Shown here: one piece after another, positions 18,269 through 26,928 of the stretch
How the letters are laid out: each line of letters starts with the position of its first letter
How positions within the stretch are numbered: position 1 is the stretch's first letter
Source: JBDHWG01 sp046328505
Lineage (GTDB): Bacteria; Chloroflexota; Anaerolineae; Epilineales; JAHCIE01
Reading direction: 5' to 3'
Assembly (NCBI GenBank): GCA_046328505.1
Contig: JAXLWL010000003.1
Span: forward strand, 806,001 to 870,000
DNA: 64,000 nucleotides
The notes under the pieces: model-generated
Databases searched by the model: none
What the model saw: the letters and a program-made list of their open reading frames with translations, nothing else
Told to the model about the DNA's origin: nothing
Translations under genes and position numbers: made by a program

Positions 18269-18356
18269 GCTACAAATGGAAGCCCGAGGGGCTAAAGAAT
18301 GTATCGCTCCCAGCCCCTTGGGCTTCCGTCTCGTAGCGGCGGTCTTCAGGCCGCCG
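18269..18356. repeat. Palindromic intergenic element
   Basis: Nested inverted repeats lie in the 234-base gap after the deacetylase. Sixteen-base arms (18278-18293 and 18312-18327) differ at one position. They are flanked by GCTAC/GTAGC at 18269-18273 and 18333-18337. Directly after comes a second hairpin CGGCGG-N8-CCGCCG (18337-18356). It looks like a REP-type or MITE-like repeat that may also end the glycan operon transcript. Confidence 0.6.
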
Positions 18357-18390
18357 CGCCCGCTCGGTAGACGAAACCCGGCATTGTGTC

Positions 18391-18396
18391 TATAAT
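18391..18396 (+). promoter_or_regulatory. Putative -10 box for the DUF433 gene
   Basis: A perfect TATAAT lies 50 bases before the DUF433 start. No good -35 box is found at the proper distance, so this is a tentative promoter. Confidence 0.35.
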
Positions 18397-18445
18397 CCTC
18401 CATACCTTCCAAGATGTAGAACAAGCGACAAGTGCAGGAGAGCAT

Positions 18446-18772
18446 ATGGGGGCGAAAACGCTGGACGAGCACATCGAAATCACGCCTGGTGTCGCCGGCG
18501 GCAAGCCCCGCATCGCCGGACACCGCATCACGGTACACAATATCGTCGTGTGGCATGAGCGTCTGGGGCGCAGCGCCGATGAGATCGCCTCGGAGTTCGA
18601 CCTGTCCCTGGCCGATATCTACGCGGCCCTCGCCTACTACTTCGACCACCGCGAGACCATTGACCGGGAACTGGACGAGAGCCAGACCTTCATTGGGGTG
18701 CTTCGAGAGCAGACACCCTCTCCGCTGACGCAGAAGCTCCAGGAGCGCCGGTCGAATGGCGCAGAGGATTAG
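18446..18772 (+). CDS. DUF433 protein, probable antitoxin
   Basis: 108 residues from the ATG at 18446, preceded by AGGAG at ideal spacing. A longer in-frame opening upstream lacks a ribosome site. The family pattern is clear: ITPGVAGGKPRIAGHRITVHNIV, then EIASEFDLSLADIYAALAYYFDH, a winged-helix-like fold. DUF433 proteins commonly sit beside PIN-like DUF5615 proteins as suspected antitoxin partners, exactly as here with a 17-base overlap. It would bind the toxin and perhaps its own promoter. Function is inferred from family and neighbour. Confidence 0.83.
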   Translation: MGAKTLDEHIEITPGVAGGKPRIAGHRITVHNIVVWHERLGRSADEIASEFDLSLADIYAALAYYFDHRETIDRELDESQTFIGVLREQTPSPLTQKLQERRSNGAED

Positions 18773-19088
18773 GTTCTACACCGACGAGCACGTCGCGAAG
18801 GCCGTGATTCGGGGCCTGCGTCAACGCGGCATCGATGTGCTCACGGTTCCAGAAGCCCAAATGCTCGGCGCATCGGATGAAGAGCAAGTAGCGCGAGCGC
18901 GTGCCGAAGGACGGGTGATCTTCACCCAAGACGATGACTTCTTGCGCCTACATGCGGCTGGAATTGAGCACGCTGGCATTGTGTACGCCCCACAGTCGGC
19001 ATCGGTGGGAGAAGTCATTCGCGGATTGATGCTGGTCTTTCAGGTGCTCGATGCCGAGGACATCACGGGCCAAGTGGAATTTCTATAG
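18756..19088 (+). CDS. DUF5615 PIN-like protein, probable toxin
   Basis: 110 residues overlapping the DUF433 gene by 17 bases. The PIN-like acidic positions are visible: FYTDEHVAKAVIRGLRQRGIDVLTV near the N-terminus, then SDEEQVARARAEGRVIFTQDDDFLRL. The family is expected to be a metal-dependent RNase, forming a toxin-antitoxin-like pair with DUF433. Pairs of this kind are common in Chloroflexota and cyanobacteria. Activity is not demonstrated for most of them. Confidence 0.82.
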   Translation: MAQRIRFYTDEHVAKAVIRGLRQRGIDVLTVPEAQMLGASDEEQVARARAEGRVIFTQDDDFLRLHAAGIEHAGIVYAPQSASVGEVIRGLMLVFQVLDAEDITGQVEFL

Positions 19089-19115
19089 CAATTGGTCTGC
19101 AAGGGAGAACCCTCG

Positions 19116-19658
19116 ATGGATGGGGTGGTGGCGGCGGTGAGTCGGAGCGCGAAGCACACGTTTAGCAAGCCGACGCAGGATGGTATCTGCTTGCTACCCG
19201 GGCTCGGCGTCGAGGGGGACGCGCACATGGGCGAGACGGTCAAGCACCGCTCGCGCGTGCGCCAGGACCCGACGCAGCCCAACCTCCGCCAGGTGCATCT
19301 CATCCACGCCGAGCTTTTCGACGAACTGAGCGCTCAGGGCTTCGACGTGTCGGCCGGGCAGATGGGCGAGAACATCACGACGCGGGGCATCGACGTGCTC
19401 GCGCTGCCGACCGGCGCGCGCCTGCATATCGGCGACAGCGCCGTCGTTGAGGTGACGGGGCTGCGCAACCCGTGCGCGCAACTCGATACCTTCCAGCCGG
19501 GCCTGATGGCCGCCGTCCTCGACCGCGACGCCGACGGCAACCTGGTGCGGAAGGCGGGCATCATGGGCATCGTCGTCGAAGGCGGCGAGGTACGCGCGGG
19601 CGACGCGATTCGCGTCGAGCTTCCGCCCGAGCCGCACCGCCCCCTCAAACGGGTCTAG
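19116..19658 (+). CDS. MOSC domain protein
   Basis: 180 residues from the ATG at 19116, which has AAGGGAG eight bases upstream; a TTG at 19092 would precede that site. The MOSC fold is recognisable by GVEGDAHMGE, RQVHLIHAELFDEL, GQMGENITTRGIDV, LPTGARLHIGDSAVVEVTGLRNPCAQL (conserved Cys) and IVVEGGEVRAGD. MOSC domains bind molybdenum cofactor or carry sulfur. This stand-alone form resembles YiiM-like proteins. It follows the toxin-antitoxin pair by 27 bases and may be co-transcribed. The substrate is unknown. Confidence 0.85.
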   Translation: MDGVVAAVSRSAKHTFSKPTQDGICLLPGLGVEGDAHMGETVKHRSRVRQDPTQPNLRQVHLIHAELFDELSAQGFDVSAGQMGENITTRGIDVLALPTGARLHIGDSAVVEVTGLRNPCAQLDTFQPGLMAAVLDRDADGNLVRKAGIMGIVVEGGEVRAGDAIRVELPPEPHRPLKRV

Positions 19659-19710
19659 CCCGCTTCTGGGCCGTTCGCAGGACTCCCCTCAATTGCCCCA
19701 CAACGGATGA

Positions 19711-19739
19711 TTGCGGGCCGACATCCGCTATTGTATAAT
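19711..19739 (+). promoter_or_regulatory. Sigma70-type promoter for the dcu-aspA operon
   Basis: TTGCGG (19711-19716) and TATAAT (19734-19739) are separated by 17 bases. Transcription would start near 19746, giving a leader of about 140 bases before the transporter start. Confidence 0.6.
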
Positions 19740-19886
19740 GGAGACAGGCCTTCCATTTTTTGACGCCGTCTCTCTGCCGCCTCCGCAGCGCGCAGGAAGA
19801 GCGGGATTTCAGCTTGGCTTGGCCCAACGAAATAGCAGAACGCGGCTCTGATTCCGGCTACGACGACGTAGCCCACGGAGAACACC

Positions 19887-21227
19887 ATGCCCATCAAGAT
19901 CCTGCTGGAGTTCGCGGTCGTCCTGGCTGCCATCTTCATCGGCAGCCGCTACGGCGGCGTGGGGCTTGGTCTCTTCGGCGGCCTGGGTGTGCTCGTGCTC
20001 ACCTATGTCTTTGGCCTGCCGCCGACCAGCCCACCCGTCGACGTCATGCTCATCATCCTCTCGGTGATCATGGCGGCAGCCGTTATGGAGGCAGCGGGAG
20101 GGATTGACTACCTTGTGGATGTCGCGGCGGGCATCATACGCCGCAATCCGAAGCAGATCACCCTCGTCGCGCCGCTCGTGGCCTACGCGTTCACCTTTGG
20201 CGCGGGCACCGGCCACGTCTTCTACCCCCTCCTTCCCATCATCTACGAAACCGCATACGACAACGACATCCGCCCCGAGCGCCCGATCTCGGTGGCGACC
20301 ATCGCGTCCCAGCAGGCCATCACGGCCAGCCCGGTCTCGGCGGCGATGGCGGCCATGCTGGTCATCATGGAGCCGCTAGGCTTCGGGCTGCCCCAGATTA
20401 TGGCCATCTGCATCCCCGCCACGCTGGTCGGCGTCATCGTCGCCGCCTTCGTCCAGCAGCGCGTGGGCAAGGAACTGAAGGACGACCCCGAGGTGCAGGC
20501 GAAGATTAAGTCGGGCGAGCTGCCCCCACCCGGCTCCCTCGTCCAGGGCGATGCGCCGAAGCGCGAGCTTCCGCCGAGCGCCCGGCTGAGCGCGCTGATC
20601 TTCCTGGTCGGCGTCGCCTTCATCGTCGTGTGCGGTCTTGTCCCGGCGCTGCGCCCGCAAATCCCGACCCCCGACGGCAGCCAGCCGCTGTCCATGACCG
20701 TGACCATCCAGATCGTGATGCTCTCCATCGCGGCGCTGATGCTGTGGCTGACGAAGGCGCCGGTCGCGTCCGTGCCGACGACCAAGGTCGCGCAGGCCGG
20801 GCTGACCGCCGTCATCGGTATCTTCGGCCTCGCGTGGCTGGGCGACACCTTTGTCCAGGCCAACCTGGACTGGATCGTCTCGACCATCGGCCACATCGTG
20901 ACGGCGTACCCGATCCTCTTCGCCGTGGGCCTGTTCTTCACCTCGGTGCTGCTGTTCAGCCAGGCCGCGACGACCCGCACCCTCATGCCGCTCGGCGTCG
21001 AGCTGGGCATCCCGCCCGCGAACCTGATCGGCATGTGGCCCGCCGTCAACGGCTACTTCTTCCTGCCCACCTATGGCACGCTCATCGCGGCCATCAACTT
21101 CGACCGCTCGGGGACGACGCGCATCGGCCGATACGTCCTCAATCACTCGTTCATGCTGCCCGGCCTGGTCGCCACCATCGTCGCCGTGATTACGGGTGTG
21201 CTGATCGGCCGACTGTTGTTTGGATAG
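19887..21227 (+). CDS. Anaerobic C4-dicarboxylate transporter, DcuA/DcuB family
   Basis: 446 residues, the usual Dcu length, with about 11-12 hydrophobic segments. Recognisable blocks are FIGSRYGGVGLGLFGGLGV, DVMLIILSVIMAAAVMEAAGGIDYLV, GAGTGHVFYPLLPIIYE and RPISVATIASQQAITASPVSAA. Dcu carriers exchange fumarate, aspartate, malate and succinate across the cytoplasmic membrane. The aspartase gene starts ten bases after it, so the pair forms an aspartate/fumarate uptake-and-deamination module. Which member (DcuA or DcuB) it is cannot be told from sequence alone. Confidence 0.9.
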   Translation: MPIKILLEFAVVLAAIFIGSRYGGVGLGLFGGLGVLVLTYVFGLPPTSPPVDVMLIILSVIMAAAVMEAAGGIDYLVDVAAGIIRRNPKQITLVAPLVAYAFTFGAGTGHVFYPLLPIIYETAYDNDIRPERPISVATIASQQAITASPVSAAMAAMLVIMEPLGFGLPQIMAICIPATLVGVIVAAFVQQRVGKELKDDPEVQAKIKSGELPPPGSLVQGDAPKRELPPSARLSALIFLVGVAFIVVCGLVPALRPQIPTPDGSQPLSMTVTIQIVMLSIAALMLWLTKAPVASVPTTKVAQAGLTAVIGIFGLAWLGDTFVQANLDWIVSTIGHIVTAYPILFAVGLFFTSVLLFSQAATTRTLMPLGVELGIPPANLIGMWPAVNGYFFLPTYGTLIAAINFDRSGTTRIGRYVLNHSFMLPGLVATIVAVITGVLIGRLLFG

Positions 21228-21237
21228 GAGCATACAC

Positions 21238-23103
21238 ATGATTGCACAAGACCTCCTCTTGAATGTGGCTTCCCGCGTCACCGGCATCACGACTGAGGAT
21301 CTAGAGTCGGTATTCGCTCGCAGCGAACGCGTCACCTACGCGCCCGGCGAGTGGCTGTTCCACGAGTCGACGCCCCGCACCTGGGCCGGCATCGTCGCCG
21401 AGGGCGAGGTCGAGATCGTCCGCGGGCTGCACGGCGCGAGCACGCTCCTGGCCGTCCTGGGCGAGGGCGCGATTATCAGCGAAGGCGCGCTCCTCGACGA
21501 CGCGCCCCACTCGACCAGCGCGTTCACGCGCACCGGCGCCGTCGTCTGGCAGGCGCCCAAGGCGGCGTGGGAGGAGATGCGGGCCAGCAATCCCGCGGCC
21601 TATTACCGCATCGTCGGCCGCGTCGCCCAGCGCATCAACGAGCGCCTGCGCCTGGCGTCCGAGCAGCTGGCCGGCACCGCCGACACCGACCAGCTCATCG
21701 GCAGCGTGCGCCGCGAGCACGACTCGCTGGGCGAGCGCGAGTTGCCCGGCAACGCCTACTACGGCGTGCAGACGCTGCGCGCCCTGGAGAACTTCGCCAT
21801 CTCCGGCATCCCCCTGCGCAACTTCGAGCACATGATCGAGGCGCTGGCCTACATCAAGAAGGCGGCGGCGCGGGCGAACCAGGAGCTTGGCGTCCTGGAC
21901 GCCGCGAAGGCGGACGTCATCGGCCAGGCGTGCGATGAGCTTCTCCAGGACAGGCTGGTGGACCAGTTCGTCGTGGACATGTTCCAGGGCGGCGCGGGCA
22001 CGTCCACCAACATGAACGCGAACGAGGTGATTACCAACCGCGCTCTGGAGCTGATGGGGCACCAGAAGGGTGAGTACCAATATCTCCACCCCAACGACGA
22101 CGTGAACCGCTCGCAGTCCACCAACGACGTCTACCCGACGGCCATCAAGGTCGCGGTCATCTTCTCCATGGAAGACACCCTGACGGCGATGGGCGAGCTC
22201 AAGGCGGCGCTGGAGGACAAGGCGCGGGAGTTCGCGGACGTGCTCAAGATGGGGCGGACGGAGAACCAGGACGCCGTGCCGATGACGCTGGGCCAGGAGT
22301 TCGGCGCGTACGCGGTCATGGTCGGCAGCGCGATGGCGGCGATGCGCCACGCGGGCGAGGAATTGCTGGAAATCAACATGGGCGCGACCGCTATCGGCAC
22401 CGGCCTCAACAGCCCGCCGGGCTACGCCGACCTGGTGACGAAGCGCCTGGCGGAGGTCACCGGCCTCCCGCTGCGCCGCGCCGAGAACCTCATCGAAGCG
22501 ACGCAGGACTCCGGCTGCTTCGCGCAGATGTCGGCGACGATGAAACGCGGCGCGGTGCAGATATCGAAGATCTGCAACGACCTGCGCTGGCTGTCGTCCG
22601 GCCCGCGCTGCGGCCTCAACGAGATCACCCTGCCGCCCTTGCAGCCCGGCTCGTCCATCATGCCCGGCAAGGTCAACCCTGTGGCGCCGGAGCTGGTCAA
22701 CCAGGTGTGCTTCGAGATTATCGGCTACGACGCGGCGGTGTCCATGGCGGCCGAGGCCAGCGAGCTCGAGCTGAACATGGCCGAGCCGCTCATCGCGTAC
22801 AACCTGCTCCACGGCCTGATGCTGCTCAAGAACGCGTGCATCATGCTGACGGCGCGGTGCATCGTCGGCATCAAAGCCAACCGCGAGCGCTGCCGGAGCT
22901 ACGTCGAGAACAGCATCGGGCTGGTGACAGCGCTCAACCCGGTCATCGGCTACGAGCGCTCGGCGGCCGTCGCGAAGGAAGCGCTGGCGACGGGCGGGAG
23001 TGTGTACGACCTGGTGCTGTCGAAGGGGTGGCTGACCAAGGCCGAGCTGGACGAGATGCTGCGGCCGGAGAACATGACCGACCCGCGGCGCGTGCTTGCG
23101 TAG
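21238..23103 (+). CDS. aspA: Aspartate ammonia-lyase with N-terminal cNMP-binding-like domain
   Basis: 621 residues from the ATG at 21238 (ATAGGAG seven bases upstream). Residues about 165-621 are a complete aspartase: HDSLGERELPGNAYYGVQT at the start, GTSTNMNANEVITNRA, TNDVYPTAIKVA and the fumarase/aspartase signature GSSIMPGKVNP (471-481). It deaminates aspartate to fumarate and ammonia. The first ~145 residues are an extra domain of the cyclic-nucleotide-binding (CAP effector) type (YAPGEWLFHES, AEGEVEIVRG, LGEGAIISEGALLDDAPHSTSAF). In its phosphate cassette the usual Arg is replaced by His, so ligand binding is uncertain. Typical aspartases are about 470 residues. The domain suggests allosteric control of this step. 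Confidence 0.9.
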   Translation: MIAQDLLLNVASRVTGITTEDLESVFARSERVTYAPGEWLFHESTPRTWAGIVAEGEVEIVRGLHGASTLLAVLGEGAIISEGALLDDAPHSTSAFTRTGAVVWQAPKAAWEEMRASNPAAYYRIVGRVAQRINERLRLASEQLAGTADTDQLIGSVRREHDSLGERELPGNAYYGVQTLRALENFAISGIPLRNFEHMIEALAYIKKAAARANQELGVLDAAKADVIGQACDELLQDRLVDQFVVDMFQGGAGTSTNMNANEVITNRALELMGHQKGEYQYLHPNDDVNRSQSTNDVYPTAIKVAVIFSMEDTLTAMGELKAALEDKAREFADVLKMGRTENQDAVPMTLGQEFGAYAVMVGSAMAAMRHAGEELLEINMGATAIGTGLNSPPGYADLVTKRLAEVTGLPLRRAENLIEATQDSGCFAQMSATMKRGAVQISKICNDLRWLSSGPRCGLNEITLPPLQPGSSIMPGKVNPVAPELVNQVCFEIIGYDAAVSMAAEASELELNMAEPLIAYNLLHGLMLLKNACIMLTARCIVGIKANRERCRSYVENSIGLVTALNPVIGYERSAAVAKEALATGGSVYDLVLSKGWLTKAELDEMLRPENMTDPRRVLA

Positions 23104-23119
23104 TTGAGTCGGTAGGTGA

Positions 23120-23151
23120 ACAGACGGAGGGGCAAGCGCCTCTCCGTCTGT
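23120..23151. terminator. Hairpin between convergent genes
   Basis: Ten-base perfect arms (23120-23129 and 23142-23151, ACAGACGGAG/CTCCGTCTGT) lie between the convergent aspA and MFS genes. No T-run follows. It may serve either strand. Confidence 0.5.
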
Positions 23152-23187
23152 CTGCGCCAGGCACACCATATTTCGCTGATGCCTCTA

Positions 23188-24396
23188 TCAATTCTCACGT
23201 AACGTCGGCGCGGCAGCCGGCAAGCGAGGTCGCCGGAGCAACAGCACGGCGAGGCCCGCCGCAACGAAGAGAATGAGCCCGTTCAGGTAGAACGGGGCCG
23301 CGTGTCCCGTGTTGTCGTAGAGCCAGCCCCCAACGAGAGGGCCGATAACGGCGCCAAGACTGGCAGCGAATGTAAAGAACCCATAGCCCGTGCCGCGCTC
23401 GTCCCCACCGGTAAGGTCGGCCACCATGGCTTCCTGGGCCGGCGCCGCGGCCGCCGCGCCGATGGCTTCCACCACCCACAGTATCACCAACCACACCATG
23501 CTCGCTAGATTCGGCATCAGAAGCGAGACAGCGCCTGAGACCACCATGCCCAGCGCCATCGGCGCGACGCGTCCAAAGCGGTCACTAATGCGGCCGAGCC
23601 GCGAGGGGAGGAAGCTGGCCACCACCGCCGCCGGCACATACGCCCACGCTAGCGTGGCGATGTCCGTCGTGAACTTGTCCTGCAAGAAAATCAGGAGCAG
23701 CGGCGTAATCATGGCGGTGGAGATCCCCGCCAGGAAGACTATCGCCATGAGGCGCAGCAGCGCCCGGAGATTGAGCTCGCTGCGCTTTCCTGGCGCCGCT
23801 TTCAGCGGCCGCGTCTCGGGGGTCTTGACCAGCGCCTGCCAGGCTCCCAACGCCGCCGCGACAGCGTATACAAGAAAGACCCATCGCCACCCTTGATCGC
23901 CCGGCAGGAACGACAGCAGGGCGAAGCCGAGGAAAGCGCCCACCAGGGCGCCGCGAGCCAGCGCCTCATCCACACGGCCGACGGCATGCCCGCGCTCTTC
24001 GGTCGGCATGCGGTCCGTTGCTATGGTATAGGCAGACAGCCAGAGCAGGGACGCCCCGATGCCCTGGATGATCCTGGCTATATAGAGGGTGCCCAGAGAA
24101 CTGACAGCCGCAAAGGTGGCCATGGCTGCGGCATAGCAGGCAAGCCCGGCGACGAAGAACCACTTGCGCCCGAATCGATCGAGCGCTCGGCCGACGAGGG
24201 GACGCAGCAGCACAGTTACCAGGGTGAAGACGGAGAACAGAGCGCCGATTTCCAGCGCCGAGGCGCCGAGCCGCTTTCCGAAGATCGGTAGCGCAAACCA
24301 GAGGAAACCGAATCCAAGCGAGGCCAGCATGATGGGCCACAGGAAGGTGAGCTTAGGATCTGTTCCTGTCCCGGCAGGGGCCGTTTCTTGGCGCAT
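23188..24396 (-). CDS. MFS transporter (drug/metabolite exporter type)
   Basis: 402 residues with 12 predicted membrane helices. Major facilitator motifs are GRALDRFGRKWFFVAGL (loop 2-3, motif A) and the related GRISDRFGRVAP in the second half. I place the start at the ATG at 24396 because a strong promoter lies just upstream and excludes the longer versions. The first half keeps ARIIQGIGASLLWL. Family members export drugs or small metabolites by proton antiport; the substrate is unknown. It is convergent with aspA and stands alone. Confidence 0.88.
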   Translation of the reverse strand: MRQETAPAGTGTDPKLTFLWPIMLASLGFGFLWFALPIFGKRLGASALEIGALFSVFTLVTVLLRPLVGRALDRFGRKWFFVAGLACYAAAMATFAAVSSLGTLYIARIIQGIGASLLWLSAYTIATDRMPTEERGHAVGRVDEALARGALVGAFLGFALLSFLPGDQGWRWVFLVYAVAAALGAWQALVKTPETRPLKAAPGKRSELNLRALLRLMAIVFLAGISTAMITPLLLIFLQDKFTTDIATLAWAYVPAAVVASFLPSRLGRISDRFGRVAPMALGMVVSGAVSLLMPNLASMVWLVILWVVEAIGAAAAAPAQEAMVADLTGGDERGTGYGFFTFAASLGAVIGPLVGGWLYDNTGHAAPFYLNGLILFVAAGLAVLLLRRPRLPAAAPTLREN

Positions 24397-24439
24397 GCCC
24401 TCATCTCGATTGAGCGTGGTGAACAATGGCCGCGTGCCC

Positions 24440-24468
24440 ATTGTAGCGGGGAGCCGAGACGCTGTCAA
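24440..24468 (-). promoter_or_regulatory. Sigma70 promoter of the MFS gene
   Basis: On the minus strand TTGACA (24468-24463) and TACAAT (24445-24440) are spaced by 17 bases. Transcription would start about 37 bases before the ATG at 24396. Confidence 0.65.
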
Positions 24469-24520
24469 CAACTTGACACACGCCGTCGCAACAATATGGG
24501 CGGAGGTGCTAACGCTGTTC

Positions 24521-25507
24521 TCATGGACGGACGGCGTAGACACCGCCGGTGCGGCCGATGCCTGCCCAGGCATACACGTTCGCGTCGTGGGCGCGGTGGA
24601 GGCCGCCGCTGCCGCGGTTCGCGCCGATGACGTCGTTGAAAGTACTCGTGGCGTTGCTGCCGAGATCGACAATGAGCACCTGCGATGTCCCGTCCGCCGC
24701 CAGCGATGAGACCAGAAGCGTCGACTCGTCGGCGGTCAGGGCGATCCCCGCCGGGCTGCCGAGCGTGACCGAGCGGACCAACGGACGGTGGCCGCGCCGG
24801 CCGACCTCCAGCACCACATCAGAACTGTCGCTATTACCCGTGCGGCCCGCCACGTAAACCTTCCCATCCCCTGCCACGGCGACACCGTCGGCAAGGGCCA
24901 GCGGGCTGCCGTTGAGCACCGACACCCGCACTCCAGACCCATCGGCCGGGAGCCGCCAAACGTCCGCGCGCCGATTGGCGGGGTTGGTACCCGCCACGTA
25001 CAAGATGTCGCGGCCGCATTCACTCACAAGGTCGAGGGCTCGCGGCGCAAGCCCGTGCGCGCCGGCGACGAAGCGAACAGAACCATCCATGATCGTGACG
25101 GCGAGGACCGCGCCTCCTCCTCTTGCCGCCGGATCGGCGACGTAGAGCGTCTGGCCATCGCTGGACGTGACGATACCGCGTGGGGAAACCAGTGGCGCTC
25201 CCACGAGAACGCTCTGGACCGAGCCGCCGCTGGCCGGCACGCGGAACACGCCGCCCTCGCCACTCTGCGTCTGAGCGACGAAGTACACAACTGACCCGGT
25301 CGGATCGGGCGTCGCATCGAGGGGGTAGTAGAAGTCAGCGCCACCCTGAGCGAGCAGGGCTACGTTGAGCCCTGCGGCGGCGGCGGTGCGAGCGGTCACC
25401 GCGCCGAAGGCGACGACGCCAACGACCACGCCGACCAGGAGCAGCAGAACGGAGATACGCCGAATGTGGCGGCGGAGGCCAGGGTCAAGTCGAGACGTGA
25501 AACTCAT
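24521..25507 (-). CDS. Secreted beta-propeller protein of unknown function
   Basis: 328 residues. A single hydrophobic segment (about 17-45, ISVLLLLVGVVVGVVAFGAV) acts as signal or anchor. The rest consists of propeller-like blades, each with a pattern like GQTLYVADP, ILYVAGTNP, KVYVAGRTG and LLVSSLAADGT, roughly six repeats of about 45 residues (NHL/SMP-30-like). No catalytic motif is seen. It ends near the MFS promoter and is transcribed in the same direction, but that gene has its own promoter. A ligand- or matrix-binding role is possible. Confidence 0.72.
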   Translation of the reverse strand: MSFTSRLDPGLRRHIRRISVLLLLVGVVVGVVAFGAVTARTAAAAGLNVALLAQGGADFYYPLDATPDPTGSVVYFVAQTQSGEGGVFRVPASGGSVQSVLVGAPLVSPRGIVTSSDGQTLYVADPAARGGGAVLAVTIMDGSVRFVAGAHGLAPRALDLVSECGRDILYVAGTNPANRRADVWRLPADGSGVRVSVLNGSPLALADGVAVAGDGKVYVAGRTGNSDSSDVVLEVGRRGHRPLVRSVTLGSPAGIALTADESTLLVSSLAADGTSQVLIVDLGSNATSTFNDVIGANRGSGGLHRAHDANVYAWAGIGRTGGVYAVRP

Positions 25508-25533
25508 GAGGCGTCTTCCTTATTCATCGATGT

Positions 25534-25562
25534 GTTGTATCTTGGCTTTGCGATCCAAACAA
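25534..25562 (-). promoter_or_regulatory. Putative promoter of the secreted propeller gene
   Basis: Minus-strand TTGTTT (25562-25557) and TACAAC (25539-25534) with 17-base spacing, just upstream of the start at 25507. Confidence 0.4.
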
Positions 25563-25760
25563 GTGCCGTGGTGTAGCACGCGCTCGCACCAAAGACGCCC
25601 GGTGCGACACGGTGGATTTCTTGACGTTCGCCTCAACAGCCCTGCGTCTTCTTTCCCCGATTCATCATTGCGTACTATCCTCACCCTGGCGCGCATTTCC
25701 CGCGAGGAGTTTCTGGAAGCGTACGAGCAAGCGTGACTCGGAGCTGGCGTCCTGGAACAT

Positions 25761-25794
25761 GAGAGGCGGAGGGTGGCATGCCCCTCCGCCTCTC
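25761..25794 (-). terminator. Long hairpin downstream of the ABM-like gene
   Basis: Perfect 13-base arms (25761-25773 and 25782-25794) with an eight-base loop, 31 bases after the stop of the minus-strand gene at 25825. There is no T-run. Confidence 0.6.
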
Positions 25795-25824
25795 ACACAT
25801 CGTTGGCCGTCAGGGCTTCTACTG

Positions 25825-26415
25825 CTACACCCAGCCGGCGACCTCGTACCGACCGACACCCAGGATGCGCATGTCGAGGGCTTGTGATGCCGCACTACGT
25901 GTCTGACTGCCCGCCTCCTCGCTGGCCTGCCTCGCCCCTTCCGACTCCCACAGCGTCATCGAGATTCCCCTGCCAGTGTTGCGGTCGAGGAGCAGCCACG
26001 CGCCCTGGCCGCCCGGCTGGCTCTGCCACCACTCAGCGATGTTCTCGCGCCACCACGCGATAGCGGTATCATTCTGGTCAGGCAAATCTTCAAACCATGT
26101 AAGGCGCGCTGCCCCAGTGCCTTTCTCAGCACCGCGATGTTCCACAACCTCATAGTGCTCGATCACGGCGCCTTGCGTGCCCACGTCGCGCTGGGCCTCA
26201 CGCAGTGAGTCGTTGTTGCCTGCCTCGGTGCGCTCCATCGCTTGCTGCGAGTCCCACAGCCCGATGCCGACCCCCGCGCCCGTTTGCCGGTCCACGAGCA
26301 TGATCGCTCCGGCGCGGTCGGGCGCGGAATGCGCCGCGATATGCTCGCGCCACCAAGCGATGGCCTCGTCAACCCGCTCCGGCCGCCCCTCGACTCGATT
26401 CACACGCGCGTACAT
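25825..26415 (-). CDS. Tandem ABM-like (dimeric alpha/beta-barrel) protein
   Basis: 196 residues from the ATG at 26415, which has an ideal AAGGAGG. The sequence contains two similar halves (about 1-92 and 98-196). Each has AIAWWRE(H/N)IA, a MLVDRQTG/LLLDRNTG strand, a GIGLWDS/SMTLWES strand and a final YEVV or YEVAGW. This is the pattern of antibiotic-biosynthesis-monooxygenase-like ferredoxin folds, here fused as an internal dimer. No cofactor residues can be identified and the function is unknown. It has its own strong promoter. Confidence 0.75.
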   Translation of the reverse strand: MYARVNRVEGRPERVDEAIAWWREHIAAHSAPDRAGAIMLVDRQTGAGVGIGLWDSQQAMERTEAGNNDSLREAQRDVGTQGAVIEHYEVVEHRGAEKGTGAARLTWFEDLPDQNDTAIAWWRENIAEWWQSQPGGQGAWLLLDRNTGRGISMTLWESEGARQASEEAGSQTRSAASQALDMRILGVGRYEVAGWV

Positions 26416-26461
26416 GCCTGCCTCCTTGTGATGTTGAATCCAATAGACGCATCTACTGACA

Positions 26462-26491
26462 ATTATAGCCCCCGCCGAGATGGCATGACAA
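26462..26491 (-). promoter_or_regulatory. Sigma70 promoter of the ABM-like gene
   Basis: Minus-strand TTGTCA (26491-26486) and TATAAT (26467-26462) with 18-base spacing, giving a leader of about 40 bases. Confidence 0.6.
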
Positions 26492-26631
26492 GCGTTGCCT
26501 GACGCGGTCAGATCATGCACAAACAACGTATCCATCTTCCTCTTCAGTGAATATCGGTCCACCCTGCGTTAAGGTTTCTCAACGCGGCAATCAGCGAGCG
26601 TGTTTTCGCCTACCTACGGGTGCACGCCCTA

Positions 26632-26660
26632 TTGACATCATAAGACGAATACGGTAGACT
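26632..26660 (+). promoter_or_regulatory. Putative promoter upstream of the lipase gene
   Basis: TTGACA (26632-26637) and TAGACT (26655-26660) with 17-base spacing. The leader to the start at 26929 would be about 260 bases, so a second promoter nearer the gene is possible. Confidence 0.45.
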
Positions 26661-26928
26661 GTATAAGCCTTGGTCATTTATTGACTGTCTAATCGTGTCC
26701 ATGTTCTAGGCAATGATTCCTGGTCGAGTTGGGGAAGGAGGAGGCCTTCCATGATTTCGCGGCCGGACTGCCCTTCGTTGTGAGTCGTGCTCCGCTAGTA
26801 ATGCTAGCCAGGACACGGCTCTTTCTGTTCTCAAAGCCTTTCAAACTCAATACCGGCGGACGCTGCACCAGACCTGGGATGACCCAGCCTGTGTCCGCCA
26901 ACCTAATCTGAATCAAATTGGGGGCGCT

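Larger units (their letters stand above)
25508..25824. other. Intergenic region without a supported gene
   Basis: Apart from a candidate minus-strand promoter and a long hairpin, both listed separately, nothing is convincing here. Short open frames on the plus strand lack ribosome-binding sites and family features. Confidence 0.5.
26416..26928. other. Intergenic region with divergent promoters
   Basis: This 513-base stretch carries a minus-strand promoter for the ABM-like gene and a plus-strand promoter for the lipase gene, listed separately. AAGGAGG at about 26736 precedes a very short open frame (ATG at 26751, about 10 codons ending TGA), possibly a leader peptide. No longer gene is supported. 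Confidence 0.45.

Noticed and set aside
21301..23169. 622-residue minus-strand open frame
   Set aside because: It mirrors aspA and is His/Arg/Val-rich without motifs.
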